NCBI GenBank assembly: GCA_958496175.1
Contig: OY292278.1
Span: 21,452,001 to 21,516,000, forward strand
Direction: 5' to 3'
Length of the DNA: 64,000 bases
DNA from: Sisyra terminalis
Lineage: Eukaryota; Arthropoda; Insecta; Neuroptera; Sisyridae
A program made the translations under genes and the position numbers. The notes beneath the pieces were generated by a model. The model was not told the origin of the DNA. It did no database searches and was given only the letters and a program-made list of their open reading frames with translations. Shown here one piece after another: positions 56,401-64,000 of this stretch; the stretch's first letter is position 1, and each line of letters starts with the position of its first letter.

Positions 56401-56742
56401 AAATTTTACACGGGCGTCTGGAGTAAAGACTTCGAAATATCCCTAATCGCTGAAAACGGTTTCAAAAATTTCACTCAAAGCCTGAAACCGAATGATAAGA
56501 TTTGGTTTAAAGGAATTTTAACTAATGAATTTAACGAGGATAATGGACAGGGACTTTTGGGTGGACCAAGAACGAAAATCAAACTACTCGAAATTGGATG
56601 TATTGCATGTCGTAATGATATTTTAGATTATAAACTTGATTTAACAAATGTTACAAAGTTGAAAAATATTTTAATTAATTTATACGTGGGACTGAAGTTT
56701 GTCTGTAATTTTCTACTAAATCCAATAGTAACGTTTAAATAA
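50456..56742 (+). CDS. wfs1: wolframin (WFS1), ER membrane protein
   Basis: Wolframin is a multi-pass ER membrane protein involved in calcium homeostasis and the unfolded-protein response. Six exons, 50456-50522, 50594-50698, 50758-50974, 51047-51222, 53100-54307 and 55933-56742, join in frame to 860 residues (human 890). The N-terminal cytosolic part has Sel1-like helical sequence (DGCPESQVVLAKQLLEE; ARLAVYWLIKSSEQGNEEA) and a conserved LVSAAVNYAHGELPIVNRV. Exon 5 carries the run of membrane helices from about FLPVARSNIQLLVFILIYSL to the end, and exon 6 starts with the last helix (LMGVFAVSFLLF). The luminal C-terminal domain keeps YCHQASWDDTNTASTELKC, DGAYVHWDGYV, YCAYG and KIWFKGIL. Intron 5 contains two DNA-element relics. 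The small-exon start is chosen from the ATG at 50456, in frame with good splice sites. Confidence 0.95.
51223..53099. other. WFS1 intron 4
   Basis: 1.9 kb of AT-rich intron. CCTGGATCCGCTACTG near 52730 resembles one end of a hAT-type element, but no opposite end was found. No exon is seen. Confidence 0.45.
54920..55136. mobile_element. GGCTCATGTCCC-family MITE, full copy
   Basis: Arms GGCTCTAGTCCCTTTTAGCT and AGATCTAAACGGGATCTGAG. TCTGGCAACGTTGTATTTTG pairs with AAAATGCAACGTTGCCAAAT, with the centre AATTTTCTCTTTTGTGGCTA. About 217 bp, in WFS1 intron 5. Confidence 0.85.
55140..55478 (-). mobile_element. fragment of the CCCTGTTAAAAAA DNA transposon
   Basis: Inverted relative to 32712: TTTTGCAACAGAACGTGTAC, AATGCTAATTGAATTTGTAT and TTTTGAAGTGGTAGC, then AGGCATTTTAAATGTAATGA. 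It directly abuts the MITE ending at 55136. Only the left third of the element is present. Confidence 0.75.
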
Positions 56743-57121
56743 GTAATAAGAAAATAAAATATATTTTTTAATGTTTAGAGATTTAAAATGAAATATAAAT
56801 GTTGATTGTATAATATGTTTCAAAAAGACTAATACATTTTAATTTAAAAATCTGTTTTATTAAAATGCATTTTTAGGTCAAAATAAGGACATTTCTTACA
56901 AAACAATACAAAAAATAGACTAATAATAAAAGTTGTAAATTTTTCATAGAAAGACTAGGCTTTTCAGGAAAAGGCTGCAACATGATTAATATCTCTGTAT
57001 CTATACGGATAAACTAAACAGTTTGATTCATTTAATTGAAGACACCCCATAGAAACGCTACAACACATGTTTTATTAAAAAAAATTGGTTCATATTATCT
57101 GACAACATTGCATTATCTACT

Positions 57122-57189
57122 CCCAGTTAAAAAAAGGCATTTTGGAATCATTACATTTAAAATGCCTTTAAATGCCCTTTTTAACAGGG
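57122..57189. mobile_element. shortest CCCTGTTAAAAAA MITE
   Basis: 68 bp: CCCAGTTAAAAAAAGGCATT and AATGCCCTTTTTAACAGGG are almost adjacent inverted ends around ATCATTACATTTAAAATGCC. It shows the minimal form of the family. Confidence 0.82.
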
Positions 57190-57192
57190 TTT

Positions 57193-57350
57193 TGAATTTA
57201 ATTTAATTCGCGAATAAATTGGGTCATAATGAACATTTAGCAACAAAAGAGAAAATTATAAAAGAAAAAAATCGGGAATTAAATTAAAAACAAAGTATAA
57301 AATGCGACGTTGTCAAATATTAACATCCCTTAAAGGGGCATGACCCAAAA
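57193..57350. repeat. GGCTCATGTCCC-family MITE fragment
   Basis: Starts inside the left arm (TTTAATTCGCGAATAAATTG), has the centre CAACAAAAGAGAAAAT, and ends with the right arm CCTTAAAGGGGCATGACCC. It lies 3 bp after the 57122 element. Confidence 0.7.
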
Positions 57351-57556
57351 AGTTCAATTAAAACTTATTAGATGCTGTTGAGAAACAAAATGATTACGTT
57401 GATTTAATCACATAAATTTTAAATTTTCCTATCGTAGTTCTATGGGAAACGGCGTACTTATAAACTTTAATCCTCATATGTATTTTTTTTGAGTAGTTCT
57501 TTGGTGTCATAATAATTTATATAGAGAAAAACTTAGAACAAAAGTATATATATTCG

Positions 57557-57940
57557 GAGCGGTACAATCTGGCAACGTTTCATTCTCTACTTTGATTTTA
57601 ATTCAGTTGGAGAGTAAATCGACGACCCATGTCCTTATTAGGGATGTTAAAAATTGGTAATGTAGTATTTTCTCCTTCGATTTTATTCGGGATTTTTTTG
57701 TTCATTCAATTCTTTTTTTTTCATTTCAACCCATGTTCATTCAATCCAACACCTAACTGTTTTTGGAGCAGCCATCTTGACCACTCGGCCACCAGTAGCC
57801 CTTTCAATTCTAATATTGTATAATTTTTTCTTTTGTTGTTAAGTTTTCATTATGGCCCGATTTATTCGTGAACAAAATAAAAAACAAAGTAGAAAATGTA
57901 ACATTACCAGATTTGATTGTTCTAAAAGGGACTTGGGCCC
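57557..57940. mobile_element. MITE of the CTGGCAACGTT type, interrupted by a SINE
   Basis: Starts GGAGCGGTACAATCTGGCAA and ends TTCTAAAAGGGACTTGGGCC. The two halves are separated by a SINE fragment at 57714-57802. The centre reads TTGTTAAGTTTTCATTATGG, in the inverted family order. Confidence 0.72.
57714..57802 (-). repeat. SINE head fragment with target duplication
   Basis: A T-run, then ATCCAACACCTAACTGTTTT and TTGACCACTCGGCCACCAGT: the tRNA-like head without the body. TTCAATTCT flanks it at 57705-57713 and 57803-57811, so it inserted as a short, 5'-end-only molecule. Confidence 0.82.
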
Positions 57941-58805
57941 TAAAAGTTTCACAAAAAAGACATACTAATATCTGGAGTTTTATATATTTTTTGAATTTTA
58001 AGTATTGGTATTTTTTCTTACAAAAAAAATACACATATTCTTATGAAAAATTTGATTTCAAACTAAAATTTATGTATAAATGACGAAAAAGGAAAAAAAT
58101 CGGTCATAAGAAGGGAAATTATTTAATTGTTTTAATGAATAGATGAGGTCAGTGATGGCGAATCTATGACCCCCAAGCTTTTTAACTGTTCCTCCGACAA
58201 CCATTTGTTTGTTATCTTTGTGGAGACTTCCATAAGTTCCATAGCGGCACTTGTATCGCCCCCTATATGTTTCACCTTGTGAGACGCTAGTGGGCGCTAT
58301 ACACATTAGTGACCCGTGAGCTAGTTACCAAAAAAAAAAAAAATGAACAAAATATGACCCACATGAGTATGGTAGTGTTAATGTTCTAAAAATGTCGAAA
58401 TTTTAAAAAAAATCTGGACTTTTCCGTTACGCAAAAGTTACAACTTTTGCAATACAATACATATTTAACTATGGAACGGTTTATGGTATTAATCTCTTAA
58501 GCATAATTTCCCTTCACCTATACACTGTATATAACTTTCTTAAAACACATATCAAGATATCATAAGTTGTATGAACCAGTCTGTATATTTTATTCATATA
58601 GATATAGAGATGCATAGTTATGCAATAAATATATAATAATAAAAAAATAGTTCGTGTTTTGGTCATCGCTTTTCTGTATTTAAAATTTGTTAACAAATTG
58701 TACCTCACTATCATTGAAAATAAGGAAAAAGCGAGAAAATTTCAATAAATAAAGACATGATTCACGATAAATCAAAATCACGATAATGTCTAGGAGATAT
58801 TTCGA

Positions 58806-60809
58806 TTATGAACTTTTGATGAAGATATTTGGAAGAAGAGTTTCAAGAACTTGAAGTACTTTTAGAAAAATTAAACGAACATTTGGAGTATCTACAAAAA
58901 GACAGCTGTCGAGATAATCAAATACATTTTTACGCTTAGTCAAGTTTGAATACATATTATAGATAAAAGTACCATTAAAATCGAATCCCTTTTCTTCAAT
59001 TGGACAATCCAAGAAACTGTTTAGATATGAAGTAAAAAGAAAAGCACTTTGAAATGCTGCGAAACTGTGAATTTTTCGCTTTGAATAGTGTTTTGGTTGA
59101 TGCACCAATTTCATATCCAACTGAAAATAGGGTAGCCAAACATTGGCAGTTAAACATGCCTCATTTTTTGTTAGCTGATTAATCATTCGACTAAGACTCG
59201 CCGTCATATCCATATTTTGTATATTTTTCGATTCCGAATCTTTCAATTGAGCCAATTTCTCTCGAAAATTGTTTTTAAATGTTGCATGTGAACGATAATA
59301 TCCCACTTTATCATCGATACATTTCAAATATACTACACAAAGGATTATTGAAATTATATGCTCGATAGTGAGGTGGACATCACTGAAGTTTCTGCCCCAG
59401 TAGACGGTGATTAAAATAAAAAAGATCCAATCTTTTGGCAAAGAATTCGCCACTTGTAAATCTTCATGAGTTAAAAATAAAGTCTCTAGTAAAATATTTG
59501 TTTGAACATCTTTGGGAATTGAATTGAAGTTTTCCAACGGTGGGTAACGCGGTAGAGCATTTAAGGTATAAACAGGAGTTAGTTGTACTTTAGTTATTTT
59601 TGTTCCATATCGAGTAAGAACATGGAAAAGTTTATAATTTTTATCACTAGTTACTAATCCTATGATTACTTCGACAATACGAAAAGAAATTTTATGGCAA
59701 GTTGGAAGTCCGACGTCTTCTATTTGAGGGGACATAGGTGCTAATCTTTTAGTGATTAAATTAATAAATATACTATGCAATTTGCCTTGTCTATATTTGT
59801 CGATAAACCACCGAGGAACAAGATATTCCGTTAGGGTCTTATCGCTTAAATCAAGCAGAAAATAAGTGTCAGAAGAAGTTTGAGTTGTTTCTGCTAGTCC
59901 AAATGCTTCTAATAAAAAATTTGCAGAAGTGTTATACCCACGAACCGATTCATTGATTGCCTCCATAATGCGTTGGCGTTCGTTTGCTTTGAATCGACCT
60001 AAGATTCTATCCATGGCTGTGTCGAAATTGTGCGGTCGAAGCCAATCCAGAAGAGTTATAATAGTCCTTTGCTGATCATTAGCGAATTGACGATTCGACT
60101 GAAGTTTCAATTGCGAAAAAAACTTATTAAAAGTACTTTTACTGACATAATCATTCCCTAACAACGTAGCCAACAGTGGTAACAACTCCTTCTTTATACT
60201 CAAATGCCTCAATAAATTTTCTACTCGATATATTTTACAAATCAAATAAAAATTCTCATTTTTGATACTGGGATGGAAATCCAACGACGGAAATGGTATA
60301 TACAAACAATCAAACACAAAAAAATCCGAATCATAGCTCAATACCGGGCAATTTAATTGGCGAGCCAAAGAAGCAATCTCATAATCTGCCTCAAAATCGC
60401 TGACGACCACTTTAATATTCAAATCCTGGATGGCTCCAAGGAATGTTTTCATTTGTAAATGAGGCATTACTTGATAGCAATCTTGATTAGAAGGCAAATG
60501 CTGGACTATATTCTGTACTTTATTATTCAGTCGAGATACAGTTGTTTTGTATTTCTTATATTGCAAACCTCCATCAATTATAACCAACGGCGTTATATTG
60601 CACTTTAGTAAATTTTTGAAGAATAATTGCACGTCGTGTTTGTAAATATCGTAGTCACCGCCAAAAGAGTCGTTCTTCTTGGTGCGGGTGTATATTCGTG
60701 CAGCCGCACTACATCCATCCACCACCAGATTTGTGTTATATAGTTCGAAATTTTCAAAATAAATATCCGAATGGTTTGATATATACGTTGTTAGACCCCT
60801 TATTCCCAT
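58806..60809 (-). CDS. ASTE1: asteroid/ASTE1, XPG-like nuclease family
   Basis: Asteroid family protein related to the FEN1/XPG structure-specific nucleases; the human homologue ASTE1 has been linked to DNA-end processing. Single exon, 667 residues (human 679). The N-terminal region starts MGIRGLTTYI, the family start. Acidic positions matching the FEN1-type metal site are all present: D31 (VVDG), D79 (IIDGG), E140 and D142 (FEADYE), D160 and D162 (YDSDFF) and D220 (GNDY). So the site looks intact by eye. The C-terminal half is helical without obvious motifs. Start context ATGGGG. The stop is at 58808-58806, with AT-rich flank beyond. The orphan exon at 61038 lies 229 bp upstream on the same strand. 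Confidence 0.92.
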   Translation of the reverse strand: MGIRGLTTYISNHSDIYFENFELYNTNLVVDGCSAAARIYTRTKKNDSFGGDYDIYKHDVQLFFKNLLKCNITPLVIIDGGLQYKKYKTTVSRLNNKVQNIVQHLPSNQDCYQVMPHLQMKTFLGAIQDLNIKVVVSDFEADYEIASLARQLNCPVLSYDSDFFVFDCLYIPFPSLDFHPSIKNENFYLICKIYRVENLLRHLSIKKELLPLLATLLGNDYVSKSTFNKFFSQLKLQSNRQFANDQQRTIITLLDWLRPHNFDTAMDRILGRFKANERQRIMEAINESVRGYNTSANFLLEAFGLAETTQTSSDTYFLLDLSDKTLTEYLVPRWFIDKYRQGKLHSIFINLITKRLAPMSPQIEDVGLPTCHKISFRIVEVIIGLVTSDKNYKLFHVLTRYGTKITKVQLTPVYTLNALPRYPPLENFNSIPKDVQTNILLETLFLTHEDLQVANSLPKDWIFFILITVYWGRNFSDVHLTIEHIISIILCVVYLKCIDDKVGYYRSHATFKNNFREKLAQLKDSESKNIQNMDMTASLSRMINQLTKNEACLTANVWLPYFQLDMKLVHQPKHYSKRKIHSFAAFQSAFLFTSYLNSFLDCPIEEKGFDFNGTFIYNMYSNLTKRKNVFDYLDSCLFVDTPNVRLIFLKVLQVLETLLPNIFIKSS

Positions 60810-61037
60810 TGTTAATGACTAAAACAAAGATTTTTCGCTTAAAATTGTGTTTATACATCCGATAAATACCATCAGCATTTGCTGTATTGTTTCGTTTAAC
60901 TTAACCTCAAAATTAAAGAAACATCTTATAAGGTAAGTTTTAACGGCTTAATTTAGTTACCTTTTATAAAATTTGTTAGAAATAATTAAAAGTAATTCCT
61001 CTAATGACAAATTTAACTTATTGTTAACCCAATCTAC

Positions 61038-61169
61038 TTAAATTTTTGACTGGGACGACTGGGACAAATTGGTGCGTCTGCGCATTCTCTCTTCATCATT
61101 GCGTGGAGGGTATTTTAAGTTTGGAAAGCGTTTCATTATTTTTCCGAATTTTTCTAGTTTGTAAATGTC
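61038..61169 (-). CDS. orphan terminal exon upstream of ASTE1
   Basis: After a good acceptor (CCATTTATTTAG) the minus strand is open for 43 residues to TAA. It reads DIYKLEKFGKIMKRFPNLKY, then PPRNDEERMRRRT and an SQSSQSK tail. The composition is clearly coding and basic. It ends 229 bp before the ASTE1 start. Upstream exons could not be found in 61170-63300, which is largely repeats, so the gene may have distant or very short exons. I do not recognise the family. Confidence 0.5.
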   Translation of the reverse strand, partial: DIYKLEKFGKIMKRFPNLKYPPRNDEERMRRRTNLSQSSQSKI

Positions 61170-61204
61170 CTAAATAAATGGAAAATAAAATAATTCATTT
61201 TACT

Positions 61205-61710
61205 TTTGAAACTGTTTGATTTATATTTTCCTAAATTTGTGCGAGATTTCGTGCAAATATGCTTTATGTAAAATTTAAATTTAGGGATTCTACGATTCCT
61301 CCGGGGCTACGATTTGAAGACGAATTCTTGTAGCTTTCGACGAAATAAAACGAAAAGAAAAAACAATTCTTCGATATCTTGCGTAGTTTACGAGATATCG
61401 ATACTTATAAAAAACAGGAAAAATGCATTTTATTTCACTTTTTTGGACGGATTTCTTTACCCTGAAAAAAAGGCATTTAAAGACATTTTTAATGATCAAA
61501 AAACCCTTTGGAGGTCGTTTAAAGTTATTAAAAGCATTTTGAGATCATTACATTTAAAATACGTTTAAAAACTTTAAAATGATTTTTTAACAGGATCGGT
61601 TTTCAACAAAAAAGGTTTTTTTTTTTGCGAAAACTATGCAAAAGGGGTCCAGAGACAAAACCCGGTGGGGGTTTAGGGGCTTTGCGCTTCAATCTCAATC
61701 AATAATATAT
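61205..61710. repeat. direct repeat copy 1, carrying a MITE
   Basis: Matches 61852-62245 along its length: TTCCTCCGGGGCTACGATTT / TTCCTCCGGAGCTACAATTT, AAATAAAACGAAAAGAAAAA / AAATAAAACGAAAAGGAAGA, and the shared end GGGTTTAGGGGCT / AGGTTTAGGGGCT. A CCCTGTTAAAAAA-type MITE (61460-61594) is present only here. Confidence 0.8.
61460..61594. mobile_element. CCCTGTTAAAAAA-family MITE in repeat copy 1
   Basis: CCCTGAAAAAAAGGCATTTA and AAAATGATTTTTTAACAGG are inverted ends, with GATCATTACATTTAAAATAC inside. It is absent from the sister repeat at 61852. Confidence 0.8.
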
Positions 61711-61721
61711 TAAATGTTCAT

Positions 61722-61800
61722 TTAATTATGGCTCGATTTATTAGCGAATCAAATTAAAAACAAAATAGAAAATGCAACGTTGGCAGATATTGATTTATAT
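61722..61800. repeat. GGCTCATGTCCC-family MITE fragment
   Basis: ATTATGGCTCGATTTATTAG, then AAATTAAAAACAAAATAGAA and ATGCAACGTTGGCAGATATT: the right arm of the family, between the two direct repeats. Confidence 0.65.
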
Positions 61801-61851
61801 AGTTCAGGGTTTTTTTTTTGGCGATAATAATTTTAAATTTTACTGTTTGAA

Positions 61852-62245
61852 ACTGTTGGATTTATATTTTCAGTAAATCCATGCGAGATTTTTTGCAACT
61901 ATGGCTTTTGTAAAATTTAAAATTGGGAATACTACAGTTCCTCCGGAGCTACAATTTGAAGACGAATTCTTATAGATTTTAATGAAATAAAACGAAAAGG
62001 AAGAATACAATTTTTCGAAATTTTGCTTAGTTTGCGAGATATGGATACTTACAAATTTTAAAATTTTTTTTTTCCCATTTTTATATTAAATGTTTTAGAT
62101 TTTTTTTAAAAAAGATAATTTTGTACAAACGCTGTTGAACCTATTTTTTGTGTGATAAAAACAATACAAAAGAGGTCCAGGGATGAAACCCCGACAGAGG
62201 TTTAGGGGCTACATCCCCCAGTTTCAATCAATAATATTTAAAAAT
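61852..62245. repeat. direct repeat copy 2
   Basis: Sister of 61205-61710 without the inserted MITE. It shares the features listed there and ends at AGTTTCAATCAATAATAT, matching CAATCTCAATCAATAATAT of copy 1. Confidence 0.78.
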
Positions 62246-62343
62246 GACATTTAAAAGCCTTCCTGTTCCAAACCATTCCAAACTAACAAAAATCAAAACA
62301 ACATTGAACACGCTTTTCACACATACTGACACATACGTTTTAA

Positions 62344-62532
62344 GCAGGCCATTCACGCTCCGACTTGCAGTCCAACTAGTCGGACTACTATTTGGATCTT
62401 CTAGTTGGATCGCCGAAATGATTCGACTAGTCCGAATAGACATCCAACTTTCAACAACACAGTCCGACTTTCGATCCAGCTTCGATAGTCGGATCATTAG
62501 TTGGACTGCAAGTCGGAGTGTGAATGACCTGC
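62344..62532. mobile_element. palindromic MITE flanked by TTAA
   Basis: 189 bp with long inverted arms: GCAGGCCATTCACGCTCCGA and TCGGAGTGTGAATGACCTGC outside, CTTGCAGTCCAACTAGTCGG and TTAGTTGGACTGCAAG inside. TTAA lies at 62340-62343 and 62533-62536, the piggyBac-type target. ORFs on both strands here are by-products of the palindrome. Confidence 0.88.
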
Positions 62533-62536
62533 TTAA

Positions 62537-63398
62537 TTATGTGAAATAACACATTAAGTGTTTTTCAAGATTCGGAAAATATTTCATACAATTTTTATTC
62601 AAAAATTTATTGTGAGAAAATTTGATTTTCACAAGCAATCAAAATATTTGGGTGAAAAGCGTGTTTTATTATGTCTTGATTTTTGTTATTTTGGACACAT
62701 CCGTGAAAACATAGTTTAAGGAAAAAAAATAATTTCATAATACCTTTTTTTCTCCAATTTTTTGATTGGGGAGAGGTTGTGTTAATTTTTCTTTTTGTTT
62801 TATTATTAAACAACAGTTTTTTAAATTTTCCTACATATTTGTTATTATATGTCGCTAAAAACCCTATTTTCTTAATATTTTACTATATCGATGACTAAAT
62901 AATTAAATTTTCATAATAAATAAATTATTAATTAACTATTTTATCATAAACCAATCGGTTTCTTTCACAAACCTCTGCGAACGGTTTCCCATCGATTGGC
63001 AAACAGGATTAATTAATAATTTATCTGATTAAATAATTTAATCCGATTAAATTATTTAAACATCTGATCAATTTTTTTTGTAATTTACGCATTCTTCCAA
63101 ACCAATTCTTAGTGAAAAAATGTTTTGGGCTTTGTATTCATTTTTAATAGTGTAATAATAATTATGTTTTTTTCTTTTATTCTATGATCTTGGTCAAACC
63201 TGTCGACTAATCGTAAATCTTTCGAACACAACCCCATGGAGTTTGAATATTATGGATTTATTATTATTAAGAATAAAATATCTTAAAACATCGTGTTAAA
63301 CTTTCTTAATCCTATTATTAAAATACAATTTAATTTACTTAATCTATTGTTTTTCAGATTGATTTCATATTGTCCACATAAAAAAATCAAGCAAAGCA
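62537..63398. other. 5' flank of the MYND gene
   Basis: AT-rich. An acceptor-like TTTTTCAG at 63351-63358 suggests that a 5' UTR intron ends just before the coding start. AACCAATCGGTTT and a CGATTGG repeat near 62950-63000 may be promoter elements. No other gene was seen. Confidence 0.4.
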
Positions 63399-64000
63399 AT
63401 GAATGAAATTCCTGAATTTAATCGAGAATACAATCGAATTTTTTACAATTCGGTTTGTCATGTTTGCAAAAAGTTCAATGAAAACATCCTCAGATGTTCG
63501 AATTGCAAATTGATTAGTTATTGCTCCAAAGAGCACCAAAAGCAGCATTGGTATCTTCACAAATCAATTTGTAAGGCAGCAAATTCAATAATGAATCAAA
63601 AGAATATGAAATCGTTGTTCGATTCCGCTTATCGTAAATCGTGGATGGAGTATATCGACGTGAAGAGACAAATTGGGGGATGGTTAACGGAACACTTAAA
63701 GCGACCACTTTCCCTGCATGAAAATCAGTTGTGGATGTTTCCGAGACTTTGCTCCATTTGCCGATTAGCGCAACAAAATATTCTAGTTGATTGTTCGAAA
63801 TGCCATTGTGTTGCATATTGTTGTAAAGAACATGAAAACGAGGACAGAAAAGAACATGAAAGAATTTGTGGGACGTTAAAATTGGCATTTGAATGTGACC
63901 AGTTTTTAATTACAAACAACTTTCCTGAAGTAACAATCAAGTTGATACCATCATCCTCGATAATTCTACCGACTTTTACCGAATTTATTGATAATTTTGC
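63399..64000 (+). CDS. protein with two MYND-type zinc fingers, 5' part
   Basis: Open from ATG 63399 to the right edge; 200 residues are visible and the end is missing. The first finger (CHVCKKFNENILRCSNCK, then YCSKEHQKQHWYLHKSICK) fits the C-x2-C, C-x2-C, C-x3-H, H-x3-C MYND pattern. A second, CSICRLAQQNILVDCSKC followed by YCCKEHENEDRKEHERIC, is a similar finger at about residues 120-165. MYND fingers bind Pro-rich peptides in transcription and methylation regulators. The double arrangement resembles uncharacterised insect MYND proteins rather than a named vertebrate gene. A splice acceptor lies 40 bp before the ATG, so a non-coding first exon is likely. Confidence 0.85.
   Translation, partial: MNEIPEFNREYNRIFYNSVCHVCKKFNENILRCSNCKLISYCSKEHQKQHWYLHKSICKAANSIMNQKNMKSLFDSAYRKSWMEYIDVKRQIGGWLTEHLKRPLSLHENQLWMFPRLCSICRLAQQNILVDCSKCHCVAYCCKEHENEDRKEHERICGTLKLAFECDQFLITNNFPEVTIKLIPSSSIILPTFTEFIDNF

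Noticed and set aside
58149..58330. CAGTGATGGCGAATCTATGAC start, typical of a hAT MITE.
   Set aside because: No inverted right end or 8-bp duplication could be found, so borders cannot be given.
1..64000. Prokaryotic-style systems, CRISPR arrays, phage or toxin-antitoxin modules.
   Set aside because: The whole window is intron-bearing eukaryotic sequence; no regularly spaced direct repeats or bacterial gene organisation exist.

Overview
This looks like an AT-rich, intron-bearing nuclear chromosome segment from an arthropod, most probably an insect. The placement rests on short introns of about 50-70 bp in many genes, conserved animal cell-biology genes, dense short transposon relics, and an asteroid-family gene. 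I cannot place the order with confidence. No rRNA, true tRNA gene, CRISPR array or prokaryotic feature is visible.

Layout, left to right. The 3' end of MAD2 (spindle checkpoint) is followed by GET1/WRB (tail-anchored protein insertion). A tentative Cys-rich gene lies on the minus strand, then RanBP3 on plus. A repeat-rich gap leads to a long minus-strand MTHFSD homologue (8939-16699). Its nine exons splice in frame into a protein with two tandem formyl-THF cyclo-ligase-like modules. KCTD9 (minus) and LMAN2/VIP36 (plus) are head to head across 21809-22343. A long gene-poor stretch follows. Next comes INPP5A (minus, 34585-43176), the inositol trisphosphate 5-phosphatase, with a second, spliced C-terminal exon at 32367-32533. 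Epsilon/alpha-sarcoglycan (plus) has a possible 63-bp cassette exon. Wolframin WFS1 (plus), ASTE1/asteroid (minus, single exon), an orphan minus-strand terminal exon, and the start of a two-MYND-finger gene running off the right edge complete the window.

The genes do not form one pathway. Several concern the ER and secretory system (GET1, LMAN2, WFS1) or calcium/IP3 signalling (INPP5A, WFS1), but I read this as chance neighbourhood.

Most of the rest is a layered set of small transposable elements. They include a tRNA-derived SINE with at least nine copies, several with target-site duplications. There is a roughly 0.85-1.05 kb non-autonomous DNA element with TIR CCCTGTTAAAAAA and its MITE derivatives, and a MITE family with TIR GGCTCATGTCCC / CTGGCAACGTT. 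Other elements have TIR GGGGACATCCATTAATTA, are hAT-type with 8-bp duplications, are flanked by TTAA, or are pogo-like flanked by TA; several are large foldbacks. Nested insertions give relative ages.

The most interesting signals are the two alternative INPP5A C-termini (CAAX versus PDZ-ligand-like), the internally duplicated MTHFSD whose second module has lost the glycine-rich loop, and the frame-preserving cassette exon in the sarcoglycan tail. All gene models are read by eye from splice sites and frame; none has been tested against RNA data.
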